Assembly (NCBI GenBank): GCA_964619265.1
Contig: CAZUCE010000047.1
Coordinates: 1-29,142 of the forward strand
Source of the DNA: CAZUCE01 sp964619265
GTDB lineage: Bacteria > Planctomycetota > UBA1135 > GCA-002686595
Direction: 5' to 3'
Length of the DNA stretch: 29,142 bases
In this document: piece by piece, positions 16,461 through 26,300 of the stretch
Layout: the number at the start of each line of letters is the position of its first letter
Position numbering within the stretch: the stretch's first letter is position 1
Translations under genes and position numbers: made by a program
The notes under the pieces: generated by a model
What the model was told of the DNA's origin: nothing
The model's database searches: none
What the model saw: the letters and a program-made list of their open reading frames with translations, nothing else

Positions 16461-19400
16461 ATGCGCGACAACGACGTTCCGATCCCCGTCCTGCTAGTGG
16501 ACTCCCATGCCGGGCGGGCCTCAGGTCTCGAAGGCGCCCTCGAATCGATTGGCTTCGAGCCCTGGCGCTGCAGTTCAGCCGTCGAAGCCTGCCGGCGTGC
16601 GGCCGCAGGCCCCTGCCTCGCACTGATCTCGGTGGACGACGCGCGCCGCTCGGGCTGGAGCCTGCTGCGTTTCCTGGTAGACGACCTGGGCGCGCGCGTG
16701 CCGCTGGTGGTTTTCAGCGAGGAAGAGCTCGATGACTCAGCAAAGGAGGTCCTCGACGACTTAGCGGTGCGGGCCATCCAGATTGCGGCCGAGTGGCGTC
16801 GCGGGGACAAGCCCGAGCAGTTGCTCGCCGGACTCGACCGCGGCCTATCCACGTTGCTCGATAGCGCGGGGCGCGACCTCCTGCTGCTGGACAACGAGCC
16901 TGGACGCGCCCACCTGTCCTGGCTGCGCGAGCTGCGCGCGGGGGGCATTCGGGTTCACGCGGCGTCGCGACCCGAGGAAGTCGCGGACTACGTGGCCGGT
17001 CAAGTTCACGTCCGCGCGCCGGAGCTGGTCGTCCTGCGGGACGTGCCCAGCATCGTGGGGCACGACTCGGGGCCGCAGGCCTGGGCCACCTTGACCAGGC
17101 AGACCCGCTGTGTCGTGCTGGCTGATGAGGAACGAACCGACCGGCGGACCGCCTGGCTCCAGGCCGGCGCTGCGGCCTACTTGGTGGAGCCAGTCGATCC
17201 GGCCAGCTTGTACCTGGCGCTCGGACTTCGAGCCCCGCGCGAGCGAGTCGAGGACCGGGTTTTAGATTCGAACCAGGGCGCTACCACGCAACCTTCGGCG
17301 GCGCTTCCGCGGATCAGCGACCTGTTGCCCCAGGCAAGTGGTTCGACGAACAACTTGGGGCTGCTTTGGATTCGTACGGATGGCGAGCGAAAGCTACGCG
17401 AGTGGAACACGGCCGCTCGTCTGCGGTACGCCGGCGGCCACGAGCCCCCCAGCGAGTGGTGTCTGGAAGACCTGTTCGAGGATGCGTCCCTGCGCGAGCA
17501 GCTCCGCGATGTACCCCGCGAGCCTCCCGGGGGGGGCCCAGCGCGCGGCCTTGATCTGGGGCTCTGTCGCCTGCGCGGGGAAGGTTCGGCCTTCCTCGAA
17601 GTCCATCTGTGGCCCCAAGAAGGCGATGGCTGGGTACTGACCGCCCTCGAGCCCGCGGCCCGGGAGGCCCTGGTCCGGGCCAGTTCCACCGAAGCTGCCG
17701 TTTCGCGCTACCTGGGGATGGCGGATGCCGCGGTTCCGGGAGAGTCGTTCCTTTTGATGGGCCTCGACGAGACGCTGACGCTTTCGGTTTCCGAGGAGCC
17801 CGAGTGGAGCGAGCTCGAATCGGGGCAAACCGTTTTGTCTCGCATTCCCGCGGCGGACTGCGCCACGTTCCGGTCCGCCTGGCGCGAAGCGGTGGGCGGC
17901 AAGCCATCCCAACTTTCCCACCGGGTCAGCGAACCCGGGGGGGGCCCCGACGTTTGGTCCCAGACACGGTTTTTCCCGCTCGCATCGGACGGAAAGGTGA
18001 TCGCCGTCGGTGCGCTCTCGCGGCGCGTGGGCCGCGGCGGAACCCACGCGCTCAACCCGAGGCGTCCGGATCCGATCTCAAATTCGCAGCCCGAACCCCA
18101 GCCGCGTCTGTCGGAGCTGGTGACCAGCGCACCGGCCGTCCTGTTCGACGTCGACCCGACCGGCAAGCTGGTTCGCAGGCAGGCGCACCAACCGACCGGT
18201 GACGGAATTGCCCTGGGGCCCGTCCAGGGTTCGGTCTTTGAGCCCTTTGGAGATGTGCCCGAGCTGGTCGAGACGATCCGTTCGGCGCTCTCGGGTCGCA
18301 CCCGCGAGATCTCTCTCGAGGTCGCTGGTCGGACCTTGGAAGTGCACATGTCGCCGTTTCAAGGGGCGAGGGGATCGATCGCTGGCGTCAACGGCGTGGC
18401 CATCGACGTTTCGGACCGAGTCCGCGCCCAGTCGCGCTTCGAAGCTGTCGTCGAGGCCACCTCCTCCGTGGTCGGGCAGGGCTTTTTCCGCAACTTGGTT
18501 CGAACGCTGACGCGTTCGCTGGGGGTGCGCCTGGCGTACATCTCGTCGCTGTCGGAGGCGGAGAGCCGTCCGCACTTGCGCATGCTGTCCCTGTGGTCTG
18601 GTGGCGAATACTCAGAGGACTACAGCTACCCGGTTCCCGGGACGCCCGATGAGTTGGTGCTGACGGACGGTCGTGCCTACTTCCCAAACGGGATTCACCA
18701 TCGGTTCGGCGAGAACCCCTGGATTCGGCAGCAGGGGGTTCAGAGCTTCCTGGGTGTCGCCATCCGCGATTCAGCCGGGCAGTCGATCGGTGTGCTCGGC
18801 GTGATGCACACCGGGCCTCTGGACGAGCAGCAGGAGACCGAATCGATGCTGCGTGTGTTTGCTTCGCGCGCTGGCGTCGAGATCGAACGCTTGGGACGCG
18901 AAGCGCGATTGCAGGAGTCCGAATCCCGCTGGCGCTCGGTGGTGGAGAACGCGCCCGAAGTCGTGGCGACGATCGATCGCGATTGCGGCGTGCTGTTTGC
19001 CAATCGCACGCTCGAGGGGCGCGAGCCGAAGCTGCTAGTCGAGCTGCTGGGAGACTTCGATACCACGGCCTTCGACGCTGCGGCGAGCCTTGTTTTTTCC
19101 GATGGGAAGGCGCGCTCGGTGGTTCTCGAGGCGCGGGCCCGCGATGGTGAACGTCGCTGGTACGACTGCCGGATCGGGCCAACCAGCGCCGAGGGACCCT
19201 GCGAGACGGCGATCGTCCTGGCCACCGACACCACGGCGCGCAAGACGGCCGAGCTAGGACTCGAAGCGCGCGTACGTGTCGAACAGTGGATTCGCGAAGT
19301 TTCGACCCGGTTCATCAACATGAGCCTGGACGAATTGGATTCTGGCCTCGCGCGAGCCTTGGAGCAGGTCGCGGAGGTATGCGGATTCGATCGCGCCTAC

Positions 19401-21068
19401 GTCTTTCAGCTCGATCCCGCGGACACCGCGCTCGAGCGAACCCACCAGTGGGTTTCGGAGGGCTCGCCGGATTTCTTGGAACGCATCGGGGAGCAGACGC
19501 CGCTGGGTCTCGGATGGGTGCTGCCTCGCATTCGCTCCGGAAAGGACGTGTACGTCCCAGCGGTGGCCCGGCTCGGCGAGGACTTTGCGCGTGAACGCGA
19601 ACAGTTGCTCGCGCTCGGGCTGAGCTCCTTCGGTGGGTTCCCGATGACCTGCGGCGGACAGCTGCTCGGACTATTCGGGTTTGATCGCCTCGATTCCGAG
19701 CTGGTTTGGGACCGCGAGATGGCCGCGCTGATGCGAATCGTCGCCGATGTGTTTGCCAGCACCCTGGCGCGCAAGCAGGCCGAACAGGAGCGCCGCGAGT
19801 TGGAAGAGCGGCTGCGCCAGTCCCAGAAACTCAAGGCGATCACGACTCTGGCCGGCGGAATTGCCCACGACTTCAACCAGATCCTGATGGGTGTGCGTGG
19901 CCAAGCCGAGCTGTTGCGCGAAAACATGTCCGGTCAATCGGCCGCTCAGCGGGTTGCGTCCGTGCTGGATACAGCCGCCGAGCGCGGAGCTGAATTGACC
20001 CGCAAGGTGCTCGAGTTCGCTCGGGAAACGCCGCCTAAGGAAAGCACCGAGCCGACCTGTTTGCACAACATCGTGGAGGAGGTTTGCTCGCTCTTGCAGC
20101 ACTCCCTTGAGAAGACGATCGATGTGGAGCGCGAACTTTCCGCAGAACGCTCCCATTTGATTGGCGATCGTGGTGCGCTGCAGCAACTGGTGATGAATTT
20201 GGCGGTCAACGCACGCGATGCCATGGAGGCCGGCGGCGAGCTGCGGTTCACGACCCACGACTTTCACCTGCAGCGCAGCGAAGCGCACCGCTACCCCGAA
20301 CTCGAGCCGGGCGACTACATCCGGCTGGACGTTCGCGACACCGGCTGCGGTATGGAGCGCGAGACCCTTGAGCGCATCTTTGAGCCGTTCTTTACGACCA
20401 AGGAACAGGGCAAGGGCACCGGACTTGGGCTTTCAGCTGCCTATGGGGTCGTTCGCAAGCATGGCGGCACACTACGTGTGGACAGTCAAGTGGGCGAAGG
20501 CACCTGCTTCTCCCTTTGGTTCCCGGTCTCGGCCGCAGTCGATCGTCCGGCGCCGGTCAAGGCCCCCTTGCCCGCTGTGCGAGGCCATGGACTCGTCCTG
20601 CTGGTCGATGACGAACAAATCGTGCGACTGACCGCGACCGCGCTGCTGGAGAGTATTGGCTACGAGGTCTTGGTGGCTAGCAATGGGGTCGAAGCCGTTG
20701 AGCTGTTCTCCCAACGCTCCGAGGAAATCGACGTGGTCTTGCTCGATCTGATCATGCCGGAGATGGACGGCCGGGAGTGCTTCGCCGCGATGCGCAAGAT
20801 CGACGCGCGCGTGCCGATCGTGCTGTCCAGCGGCTGGGGCTATGAAACCGCGCGACAGGACTTCCCTGAGGAGGGGCTTGCTGGCTTGATCACAAAGCCC
20901 TACCCGAGCATCGGCGAGTTCTCGCGAATCCTGGCCGGTGCGATCGCAAAGCGCGGCCGCGACGAAGACGAAGAGGAAGAACTCATCGGCGGCGTGCTGC
21001 AACCGGAGCCGAAACGCCCGCTGTCCGAGCACGTTGCGCGCCTGCGCCCGATGACGGAAGAAAGCTGA
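16461..21068 (+). CDS. Multi-sensor hybrid histidine kinase with three receiver-like domains
   Basis: Signal-transducing kinase of 1535 residues with no membrane segment, so probably cytoplasmic. Domains in order: receiver-like 1 (about 5-125), receiver-like 2 (138-262), three PAS-like segments (about 297-400, 412-520, 549-660), GAF (660-810), PAS (817-930), GAF (937-1100), HisKA with the phospho-accepting His1136 (in GGIAHDFNQ), HATPase_c (about 1215-1345; N-box NLAVNARDAM, G1 DTGCGM, F-box FEPFF, G2 GKGTGLGL) and a C-terminal receiver (about 1376-1490) with Asp1429 (in LLDLIMPEMDG) and Lys in ITKPY. Both N-terminal receivers have lost the phosphoacceptor: Ser in ISVDD for the first, Arg in VVLRDVP for the second. 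The frame is open to a GTG at 16347, but the extra 38 residues are not domain-like, so I chose the ATG. No separate response regulator is adjacent. Signal and output are unknown. Confidence 0.88.
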   Translation: MRDNDVPIPVLLVDSHAGRASGLEGALESIGFEPWRCSSAVEACRRAAAGPCLALISVDDARRSGWSLLRFLVDDLGARVPLVVFSEEELDDSAKEVLDDLAVRAIQIAAEWRRGDKPEQLLAGLDRGLSTLLDSAGRDLLLLDNEPGRAHLSWLRELRAGGIRVHAASRPEEVADYVAGQVHVRAPELVVLRDVPSIVGHDSGPQAWATLTRQTRCVVLADEERTDRRTAWLQAGAAAYLVEPVDPASLYLALGLRAPRERVEDRVLDSNQGATTQPSAALPRISDLLPQASGSTNNLGLLWIRTDGERKLREWNTAARLRYAGGHEPPSEWCLEDLFEDASLREQLRDVPREPPGGGPARGLDLGLCRLRGEGSAFLEVHLWPQEGDGWVLTALEPAAREALVRASSTEAAVSRYLGMADAAVPGESFLLMGLDETLTLSVSEEPEWSELESGQTVLSRIPAADCATFRSAWREAVGGKPSQLSHRVSEPGGGPDVWSQTRFFPLASDGKVIAVGALSRRVGRGGTHALNPRRPDPISNSQPEPQPRLSELVTSAPAVLFDVDPTGKLVRRQAHQPTGDGIALGPVQGSVFEPFGDVPELVETIRSALSGRTREISLEVAGRTLEVHMSPFQGARGSIAGVNGVAIDVSDRVRAQSRFEAVVEATSSVVGQGFFRNLVRTLTRSLGVRLAYISSLSEAESRPHLRMLSLWSGGEYSEDYSYPVPGTPDELVLTDGRAYFPNGIHHRFGENPWIRQQGVQSFLGVAIRDSAGQSIGVLGVMHTGPLDEQQETESMLRVFASRAGVEIERLGREARLQESESRWRSVVENAPEVVATIDRDCGVLFANRTLEGREPKLLVELLGDFDTTAFDAAASLVFSDGKARSVVLEARARDGERRWYDCRIGPTSAEGPCETAIVLATDTTARKTAELGLEARVRVEQWIREVSTRFINMSLDELDSGLARALEQVAEVCGFDRAYVFQLDPADTALERTHQWVSEGSPDFLERIGEQTPLGLGWVLPRIRSGKDVYVPAVARLGEDFAREREQLLALGLSSFGGFPMTCGGQLLGLFGFDRLDSELVWDREMAALMRIVADVFASTLARKQAEQERRELEERLRQSQKLKAITTLAGGIAHDFNQILMGVRGQAELLRENMSGQSAAQRVASVLDTAAERGAELTRKVLEFARETPPKESTEPTCLHNIVEEVCSLLQHSLEKTIDVERELSAERSHLIGDRGALQQLVMNLAVNARDAMEAGGELRFTTHDFHLQRSEAHRYPELEPGDYIRLDVRDTGCGMERETLERIFEPFFTTKEQGKGTGLGLSAAYGVVRKHGGTLRVDSQVGEGTCFSLWFPVSAAVDRPAPVKAPLPAVRGHGLVLLVDDEQIVRLTATALLESIGYEVLVASNGVEAVELFSQRSEEIDVVLLDLIMPEMDGRECFAAMRKIDARVPIVLSSGWGYETARQDFPEEGLAGLITKPYPSIGEFSRILAGAIAKRGRDEDEEEELIGGVLQPEPKRPLSEHVARLRPMTEES

Positions 21069-21096
21069 GCCCACTCGCAGGCTCGCTAGCCGCCCG

Positions 21097-21115
21097 TGGC
21101 GCGAAATCCGCGCCA
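21097..21115. terminator. Hairpin between convergent kinase and membrane-protein genes
   Basis: A perfect 7-bp inverted repeat, TGGCGCG and its complement, with a 5-nt loop, in the 69-nt gap between two convergent genes. There is no U-tract on either strand, so intrinsic termination is only possible, not shown. It would be usable in both directions. Confidence 0.4.
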
Positions 21116-21137
21116 GCTGCACGCCCCAAGCGGGAAC

Positions 21138-23213
21138 CTAACGGACGAGGTGCGAACGAAACAAAGCCTGCGCGCGAGGCTCGAAACGCTCTTCCAGTTG
21201 CAGCGGTCCTGGTTCCCGATAGCTAGCCTCGACGAATCGGAACCGGAAACCGCGGGCAAATCCCTCCATCCACGCCGCGAGAACCTCATCCGAGAGTTCG
21301 GGCAGGATCTCGTAAATCTGGTCCTGGGCGCGTTCGTAAGGCGTTGAGCGCAGCCCAATGAAGAACCCCATTCCGAAAAGGAACGGTGAGCGTGCCGATT
21401 CGTCGAGTTCGGCCGCGACTTCGAATCCGAGCTTGGCTGGATTGCGTGCGTTGTTTTGCCTGGGCTGCCCGAAGAAGCGCTGGATTACGCTGCCGACTTG
21501 CGCGCGGCACAGCCCTCGGCCGAGTCCGCGCAGGTGGTCTTCGCGAACTGCTTGTGGAACCCGGGCGAGGTCGGCTTGGATTCGGGCGCCGACCTGGCGC
21601 GCGGACCCAGGCTCGGCCCACTTCGTTTCTCGGACGTATTGAGAAGCGCAAACCGAACCCAGGCCTGAGGCCTGGTAGGGGTGCAGGCGCGCAGGTTGCG
21701 CCGGAAGCGCACGGTACGCGCGAAAGATGGCGTCGAGCCCGCGGGCTTCGGGGTGGGTGAATTCGTCCGAGTAGACGAGCGGGCGGTCCTCGGGCCAAGA
21801 GGGCTCGATCTGTTCGATCCAGTCCAGACGGGCCTCGTAGTCGCCAGGCGTGGCAAACGACAGGTGGTCGCGGAACTCGTAGAGCTCGCTACCGGTGATC
21901 GGAGGGAGGGCGGCGCCGACCCAGGGCCTAAACAAGTCCGCGAAACCGGCGGCGCCGGCGACCGTCGCCGGGGCAACCAACAACCAGGCGAGCCCTCGGC
22001 CGAAGCGCAGGGAGGCCTGCCGGGCGCCGATCGCAACGAGCACCGCTAGGGCGGGCAGCAGCGGCATCATGTAGCGGCTGCCCATGCCGTCGGCCGCCGC
22101 ATCCAAGTTGATGCGAAAATCGGTGATCGCGTACGCGCCGATGAACCCGGCCAGATGCAAGAGGGCGAATCCAAGCAGCCGGTCGTTCCACGGAGCCCCT
22201 GAACCGCGCGAGAACCACGTGCGAGGGCGCAAGGCGGCTAGGCCGAGCAGCGTGCCGGCCATCAGCGACCCCGCGAACAACCAGCCGAACAGGTACCCGC
22301 CGTGCAGATCGAATTGCCAGGAGCGGAAGAAGTCGCCGGCCAGGAAGTTCCAGGCTCGGTCGAGCGCTCCGCTGACTCCCTCGGGAAGAAAGCGGCTCTC
22401 CAGGCTCTTGTTGACCACATCGGTGGTGGGGCTCAGCCGGTTCTTCCAGAGTAGGCCGGGGAGGGCCAGGGCTGCGCCGGCGAAGCCGCCGAGCAGCGCG
22501 GGGCGAAGTCCGCGCCAGGGGCCGGTGGCGAGCACGAAAAGAATCGCCGGCAGGGCGACGAGGAATTGAATCGAAAACAACACGCCCAGGCCGAGCAGTG
22601 CGCCGAACAGAGCCAACCGGACGGGCCCCGGTCCGCGCGAATGGGAGCCGGCCAGGAGCAGCAGGGGGGCCACGAGCACCGGAACCGTGTCCGCGTGACT
22701 TCCGAGGGCCAAGACGTCGACCTTGAGGAAGGACGGCCAGGCGAACAGAAAGACCGCCAGGGTTCCCAAGCCACCGGCAACCCCCAGGGTTCGGCGAGCC
22801 AGCGCGACGGTCAGGGCAGCTCCGAGAGCGCTCCACAGAACCGCGAGGGCTTTGACCACCGTCATGGTGTTGCCGAATGCGGCGACCGCGGGGGCGAGGG
22901 CCAGTCCGAACAAATAGGAGCCGCGCAGGTGCGCGATGATCGGAAGCTCATCGGGGTCGAGGGGCAGCCCCGCGAGTTTGGAGACTGCGATCGAGGCTCC
23001 GTAGCGCTCGAGCTCGATCTCGTCCATGCGGGACGCCGCGATCAGGCCTCGGACCATCAGGACGCCTAGGGCGGCGAGAAACCAAAGGGGCAACCAGCGG
23101 GGCCACCGGGTGGCCTGCGTCTGCGGCGTAGATTGGGAGGGCCCCGAGCTCGGCTCCAGGGGGGCGGTCGCGGGCGAGGGGACCAAGGGGGCGTGGACAG
23201 GGGAAGAAGCCAT
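21138..23213 (-). CDS. GT-C-like polytopic membrane protein with C-terminal soluble domain
   Basis: Protein of 691 residues. After a Pro/Ser/Thr-rich cytoplasmic N-terminus (1-36) the first membrane helix (about 40-60) is followed by SRMDEIELERYG, with acidic residues Asp64, Glu65 and Glu67 placed as in GT-C glycosyltransferases that use polyprenyl-phosphate sugars (PMT/ArnT group). About ten further hydrophobic helices follow up to around residue 435. The last 250 residues are soluble and contain three similar Gly-rich amphipathic stretches: LRGLGRGLCR, FGMGFFIGLR and WMEGFARGFRFRF. This C-terminal part I do not recognise. The gene stands alone, divergent from ileS and convergent with the kinase gene. 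AGAGG five bases before the ATG is one of the few good ribosome binding sites here. The glycosyltransferase assignment is inferred from topology and the first loop; donor and acceptor are unknown. Confidence 0.6.
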   Translation of the reverse strand: MASSPVHAPLVPSPATAPLEPSSGPSQSTPQTQATRWPRWLPLWFLAALGVLMVRGLIAASRMDEIELERYGASIAVSKLAGLPLDPDELPIIAHLRGSYLFGLALAPAVAAFGNTMTVVKALAVLWSALGAALTVALARRTLGVAGGLGTLAVFLFAWPSFLKVDVLALGSHADTVPVLVAPLLLLAGSHSRGPGPVRLALFGALLGLGVLFSIQFLVALPAILFVLATGPWRGLRPALLGGFAGAALALPGLLWKNRLSPTTDVVNKSLESRFLPEGVSGALDRAWNFLAGDFFRSWQFDLHGGYLFGWLFAGSLMAGTLLGLAALRPRTWFSRGSGAPWNDRLLGFALLHLAGFIGAYAITDFRINLDAAADGMGSRYMMPLLPALAVLVAIGARQASLRFGRGLAWLLVAPATVAGAAGFADLFRPWVGAALPPITGSELYEFRDHLSFATPGDYEARLDWIEQIEPSWPEDRPLVYSDEFTHPEARGLDAIFRAYRALPAQPARLHPYQASGLGSVCASQYVRETKWAEPGSARQVGARIQADLARVPQAVREDHLRGLGRGLCRAQVGSVIQRFFGQPRQNNARNPAKLGFEVAAELDESARSPFLFGMGFFIGLRSTPYERAQDQIYEILPELSDEVLAAWMEGFARGFRFRFVEASYREPGPLQLEERFEPRAQALFRSHLVR

Positions 23214-23341
23214 GGGAACCTCTAGAGCCTATCCGGCCCTCGGGACCGGGAGCGGGTTTGGGGGCGACGCATCGGTGACGGGACGAAACGGCACCCCGGA
23301 TCGGGCCCGCCCAGGCTGCTTGCCTACACTCCCCCCAAGCC

Positions 23342-26300
23342 ATGCAGTCCACTCCGAAAGGCTCCGCGAGCCAACCCGATCCCTCCTCCTCCAAGGCGCC
23401 CTACCCCAAGGTCCCCTCCCAGGCGGATTTTCCGGCCCTCGAGCGCCGAATTCTCGAGCGCTGGCAGAGCGAAGGGACCTTCCAGCAGTCGATCGACGCG
23501 CTCCCGAACAGCGGCGACGGTGGCCACGAGTTCGTGTTTTATGACGGGCCGCCCTTCGCCAACGGGCTCCCGCATTTCGGGCACCTGCTGACCGGCTACG
23601 CGAAGGACATCATCCCGCGCTACCAGACCATGTGCGGGCGGCGCACCGAGCGCCGATTCGGCTGGGACTGTCACGGACTTCCCGCCGAAATGGAGACCGA
23701 GCGCACGCTTGGCATCTCCGGCCGCCAGAAGATCCTCGAGTACGGCATCGATCGCTTCAACGACCACTGTCGCGAGTCGGTGCTGCGCTATACCGAGGAA
23801 TGGCGCGCCTACGTGTCGCGCTCGGGCCGCTGGGTCGACTTCGACAACTCCTACCGCACGCTCGATACCGACTACATGGAGAGCGTCCTGTGGGCGTTCG
23901 GCGAGCTGTACAAGAAGGGGCTGGTCTACGAGGGCTTCCGCGTGATGCCGTACTCGTGGGCGGCGGAGACACCGGTCAGCAACTTCGAGACGCGGCTCGA
24001 CAACGCCTACCGCGAACGCACCGACCCGACGGTCACCGTCCGGTTTCCGCTCGAGCCCCGCGAAGGCGATCCGGGGCCCTTGGACCTGTTGGTCTGGACT
24101 ACGACGCCGTGGACCATGCCATCGAATCTGGCGGCGGCGGTGGGGCCGGACATCGACTACGCTTTGATGAAGATCGGGGACCGGATTGTGGTGCTCGGCG
24201 AGGGGACCCGCGGCACCTACAAGAAAGAACTCGCGAACGCCGAGCAGGTCGGGACCCTGCGTGGCTCGGAGCTGGTCGGCCGCGCTTATGCCCCGCCGTT
24301 CGGGTATTTCCGGGGCCATGCGGGCGCCCACGTGGTGCTTGGCGCGGACTTTGTGGACACCGCGGAGGGCACCGGCATCGTGCACTTGGCACCCGGCTTC
24401 GGTGAAGAAGACCAGCGGGTCTGCGAGGAAGCCGGCATCGAATTGGTCGTGCCGGTCGACGAAAAGGGCCAGTTCACCCCCGAAGTTCCCGACTTCCAGG
24501 GCATGAACGTCTTCGAGGCGAACAAACCGGTACTGCAGGCGCTCAAGGACCGCGAGCGCGCGTTCAAGATCGACCAGATCGTTCACAACTACCCGCACTG
24601 CTGGCGAACCGACCAGCCACTGATCTACCGCGCGATGTCTTCGTGGTACGTGGAGGTCACCAAGCTGCGCGATCGCATGGTCGAATTGAACCAGTCGATC
24701 CATTGGATGCCCGAACGGGTGCGCGACGGTCAATTCGGCAAGTGGCTCGAGGGGGCGCGCGACTGGTCGATCAGCCGCAATCGCTTTTGGGGCACCCCGA
24801 TCCCCGTTTGGAAGAGCGACGACCCGAGCTACCCGCGCGTGGATGTGTACGGCAGCCTCGACGAGCTTGAGCGCGACTTTGGCGTGCGGCTCAACGACTT
24901 GCACCGCCCGGGGATCGATGCGCTGACGCGGCCGAATCCCGATGATCCGACGGGGAAGGCGACCATGCGCCGGGTGGAGGATGTGCTCGACTGCTGGTTT
25001 GAGTCGGGCTCGATGCCCTTTGCACAGGTGCACTATCCCTTCGAACGCAAAGAGTGGTTCGAGGCACACTTCCCCGCGGATTTCATCGTCGAATACGTCT
25101 CACAAACCCGCGGCTGGTTCTACACCTTGATGGTGCTGGGGGCCGCGCTGTTCGACCGCCCTCCGTTCCAAAACGTGATCTGTCATGGCGTTCTCGGGGC
25201 GGCTGACGGGCAGAAACTCTCCAAACGTCTGCGCAACTATCCGCCGCCCGAAGAGGTCTTTGAGACCTACGGGTCGGACGCGCTGCGCTGGTTCCTGATG
25301 TCTTCACCGCTCATGCGCGGAGGGGACCTGCAGATCTCTCAGGAAGGCAAAGAAATCGGTGAGGTGATTCGGCTCGTCCTGAATCCAGTCTGGTCTGCTT
25401 GGAGCTTCTTTACGCTGTATGCCAACGCCGATGGTCTGCGTGGCCACCTGATCGAAGATGCGGACGGTGTGCTCGATCGCTATGCCCTTTGCAAAACCCG
25501 CGAACTAGTCGAGGAAGTCACCGGGGCCTTCGACGCCTACGACATCAGCCGCGCCACCCAGGGGGTTCGGGGTTACTTGGATGCCTTGAACAACTGGTAC
25601 ATCCGTCGCTCCCGGCCGCGGTTTTGGAGTTCGGAGATCGATGCCGACAAACAGGCGGCCTACGACACTTTATACACCTGCCTGCATACCTTGGTTCGGA
25701 CCGTTGCGCCGCTGCTGCCGTTCCTGGCCGAAGAGATCTACGCCGGTTTGGTCCGCGGAGACGCCGAGGCGCCCAGCTCCGTACACCTGTGCACCTGGCC
25801 TGATGCGGCGCAGCTTCCGAAGAACGAGGAGCTGGTCGAAGCCATGGATCGAGTTCGCGACGTGTGCTCGACGACGCTCGCTCTGCGGGAGGCAGAACGC
25901 TTGCGCGTTCGCTTGCCGCTGGCCAATCTGACCATCGCCGGGCCGGGCGCCGAACGGCTCGAACCCTACGCGGACTTGATTCGCGACGAGGTCAACGTGC
26001 GCGCGGTGACCACGTCCCAAGACGTCGGAGCCTTCGCCAGCTTCGACTTGCGCCTCGATGCGCGAACCCTCGGGCCACGGCTGGGCAAGCGCATGAAGTC
26101 GGTGATGACCGCCGCCAAGTCCGGACAGTGGAAGTCTGTGGACGGCGGGAGGGTCGAAGTCGACGGCGAAGTGTTGGAGCCAGGCGACGGCTTCCAGCTG
26201 GTGATCGTCCCGACCGCTGGCGAGTCGCGAGCCGTGGCCGGCCTCGGCTCAGGCGACGGGGTCGTCGTGTTGGAAACGGCGCTCACCGAGGATCTGCTCG

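Noticed and set aside
23324..25069. Minus-strand open frame of 581 codons opposite ileS
   Set aside because: Antisense to a well-marked IleRS. The translation is His/Arg/Val-rich without domain features.
25214..25228. KLSKR in ileS as a damaged KMSKS loop
   Set aside because: KMSKR/KLSKR followed by NYP is normal for eukaryote-like IleRS, and the rest of the enzyme is intact.
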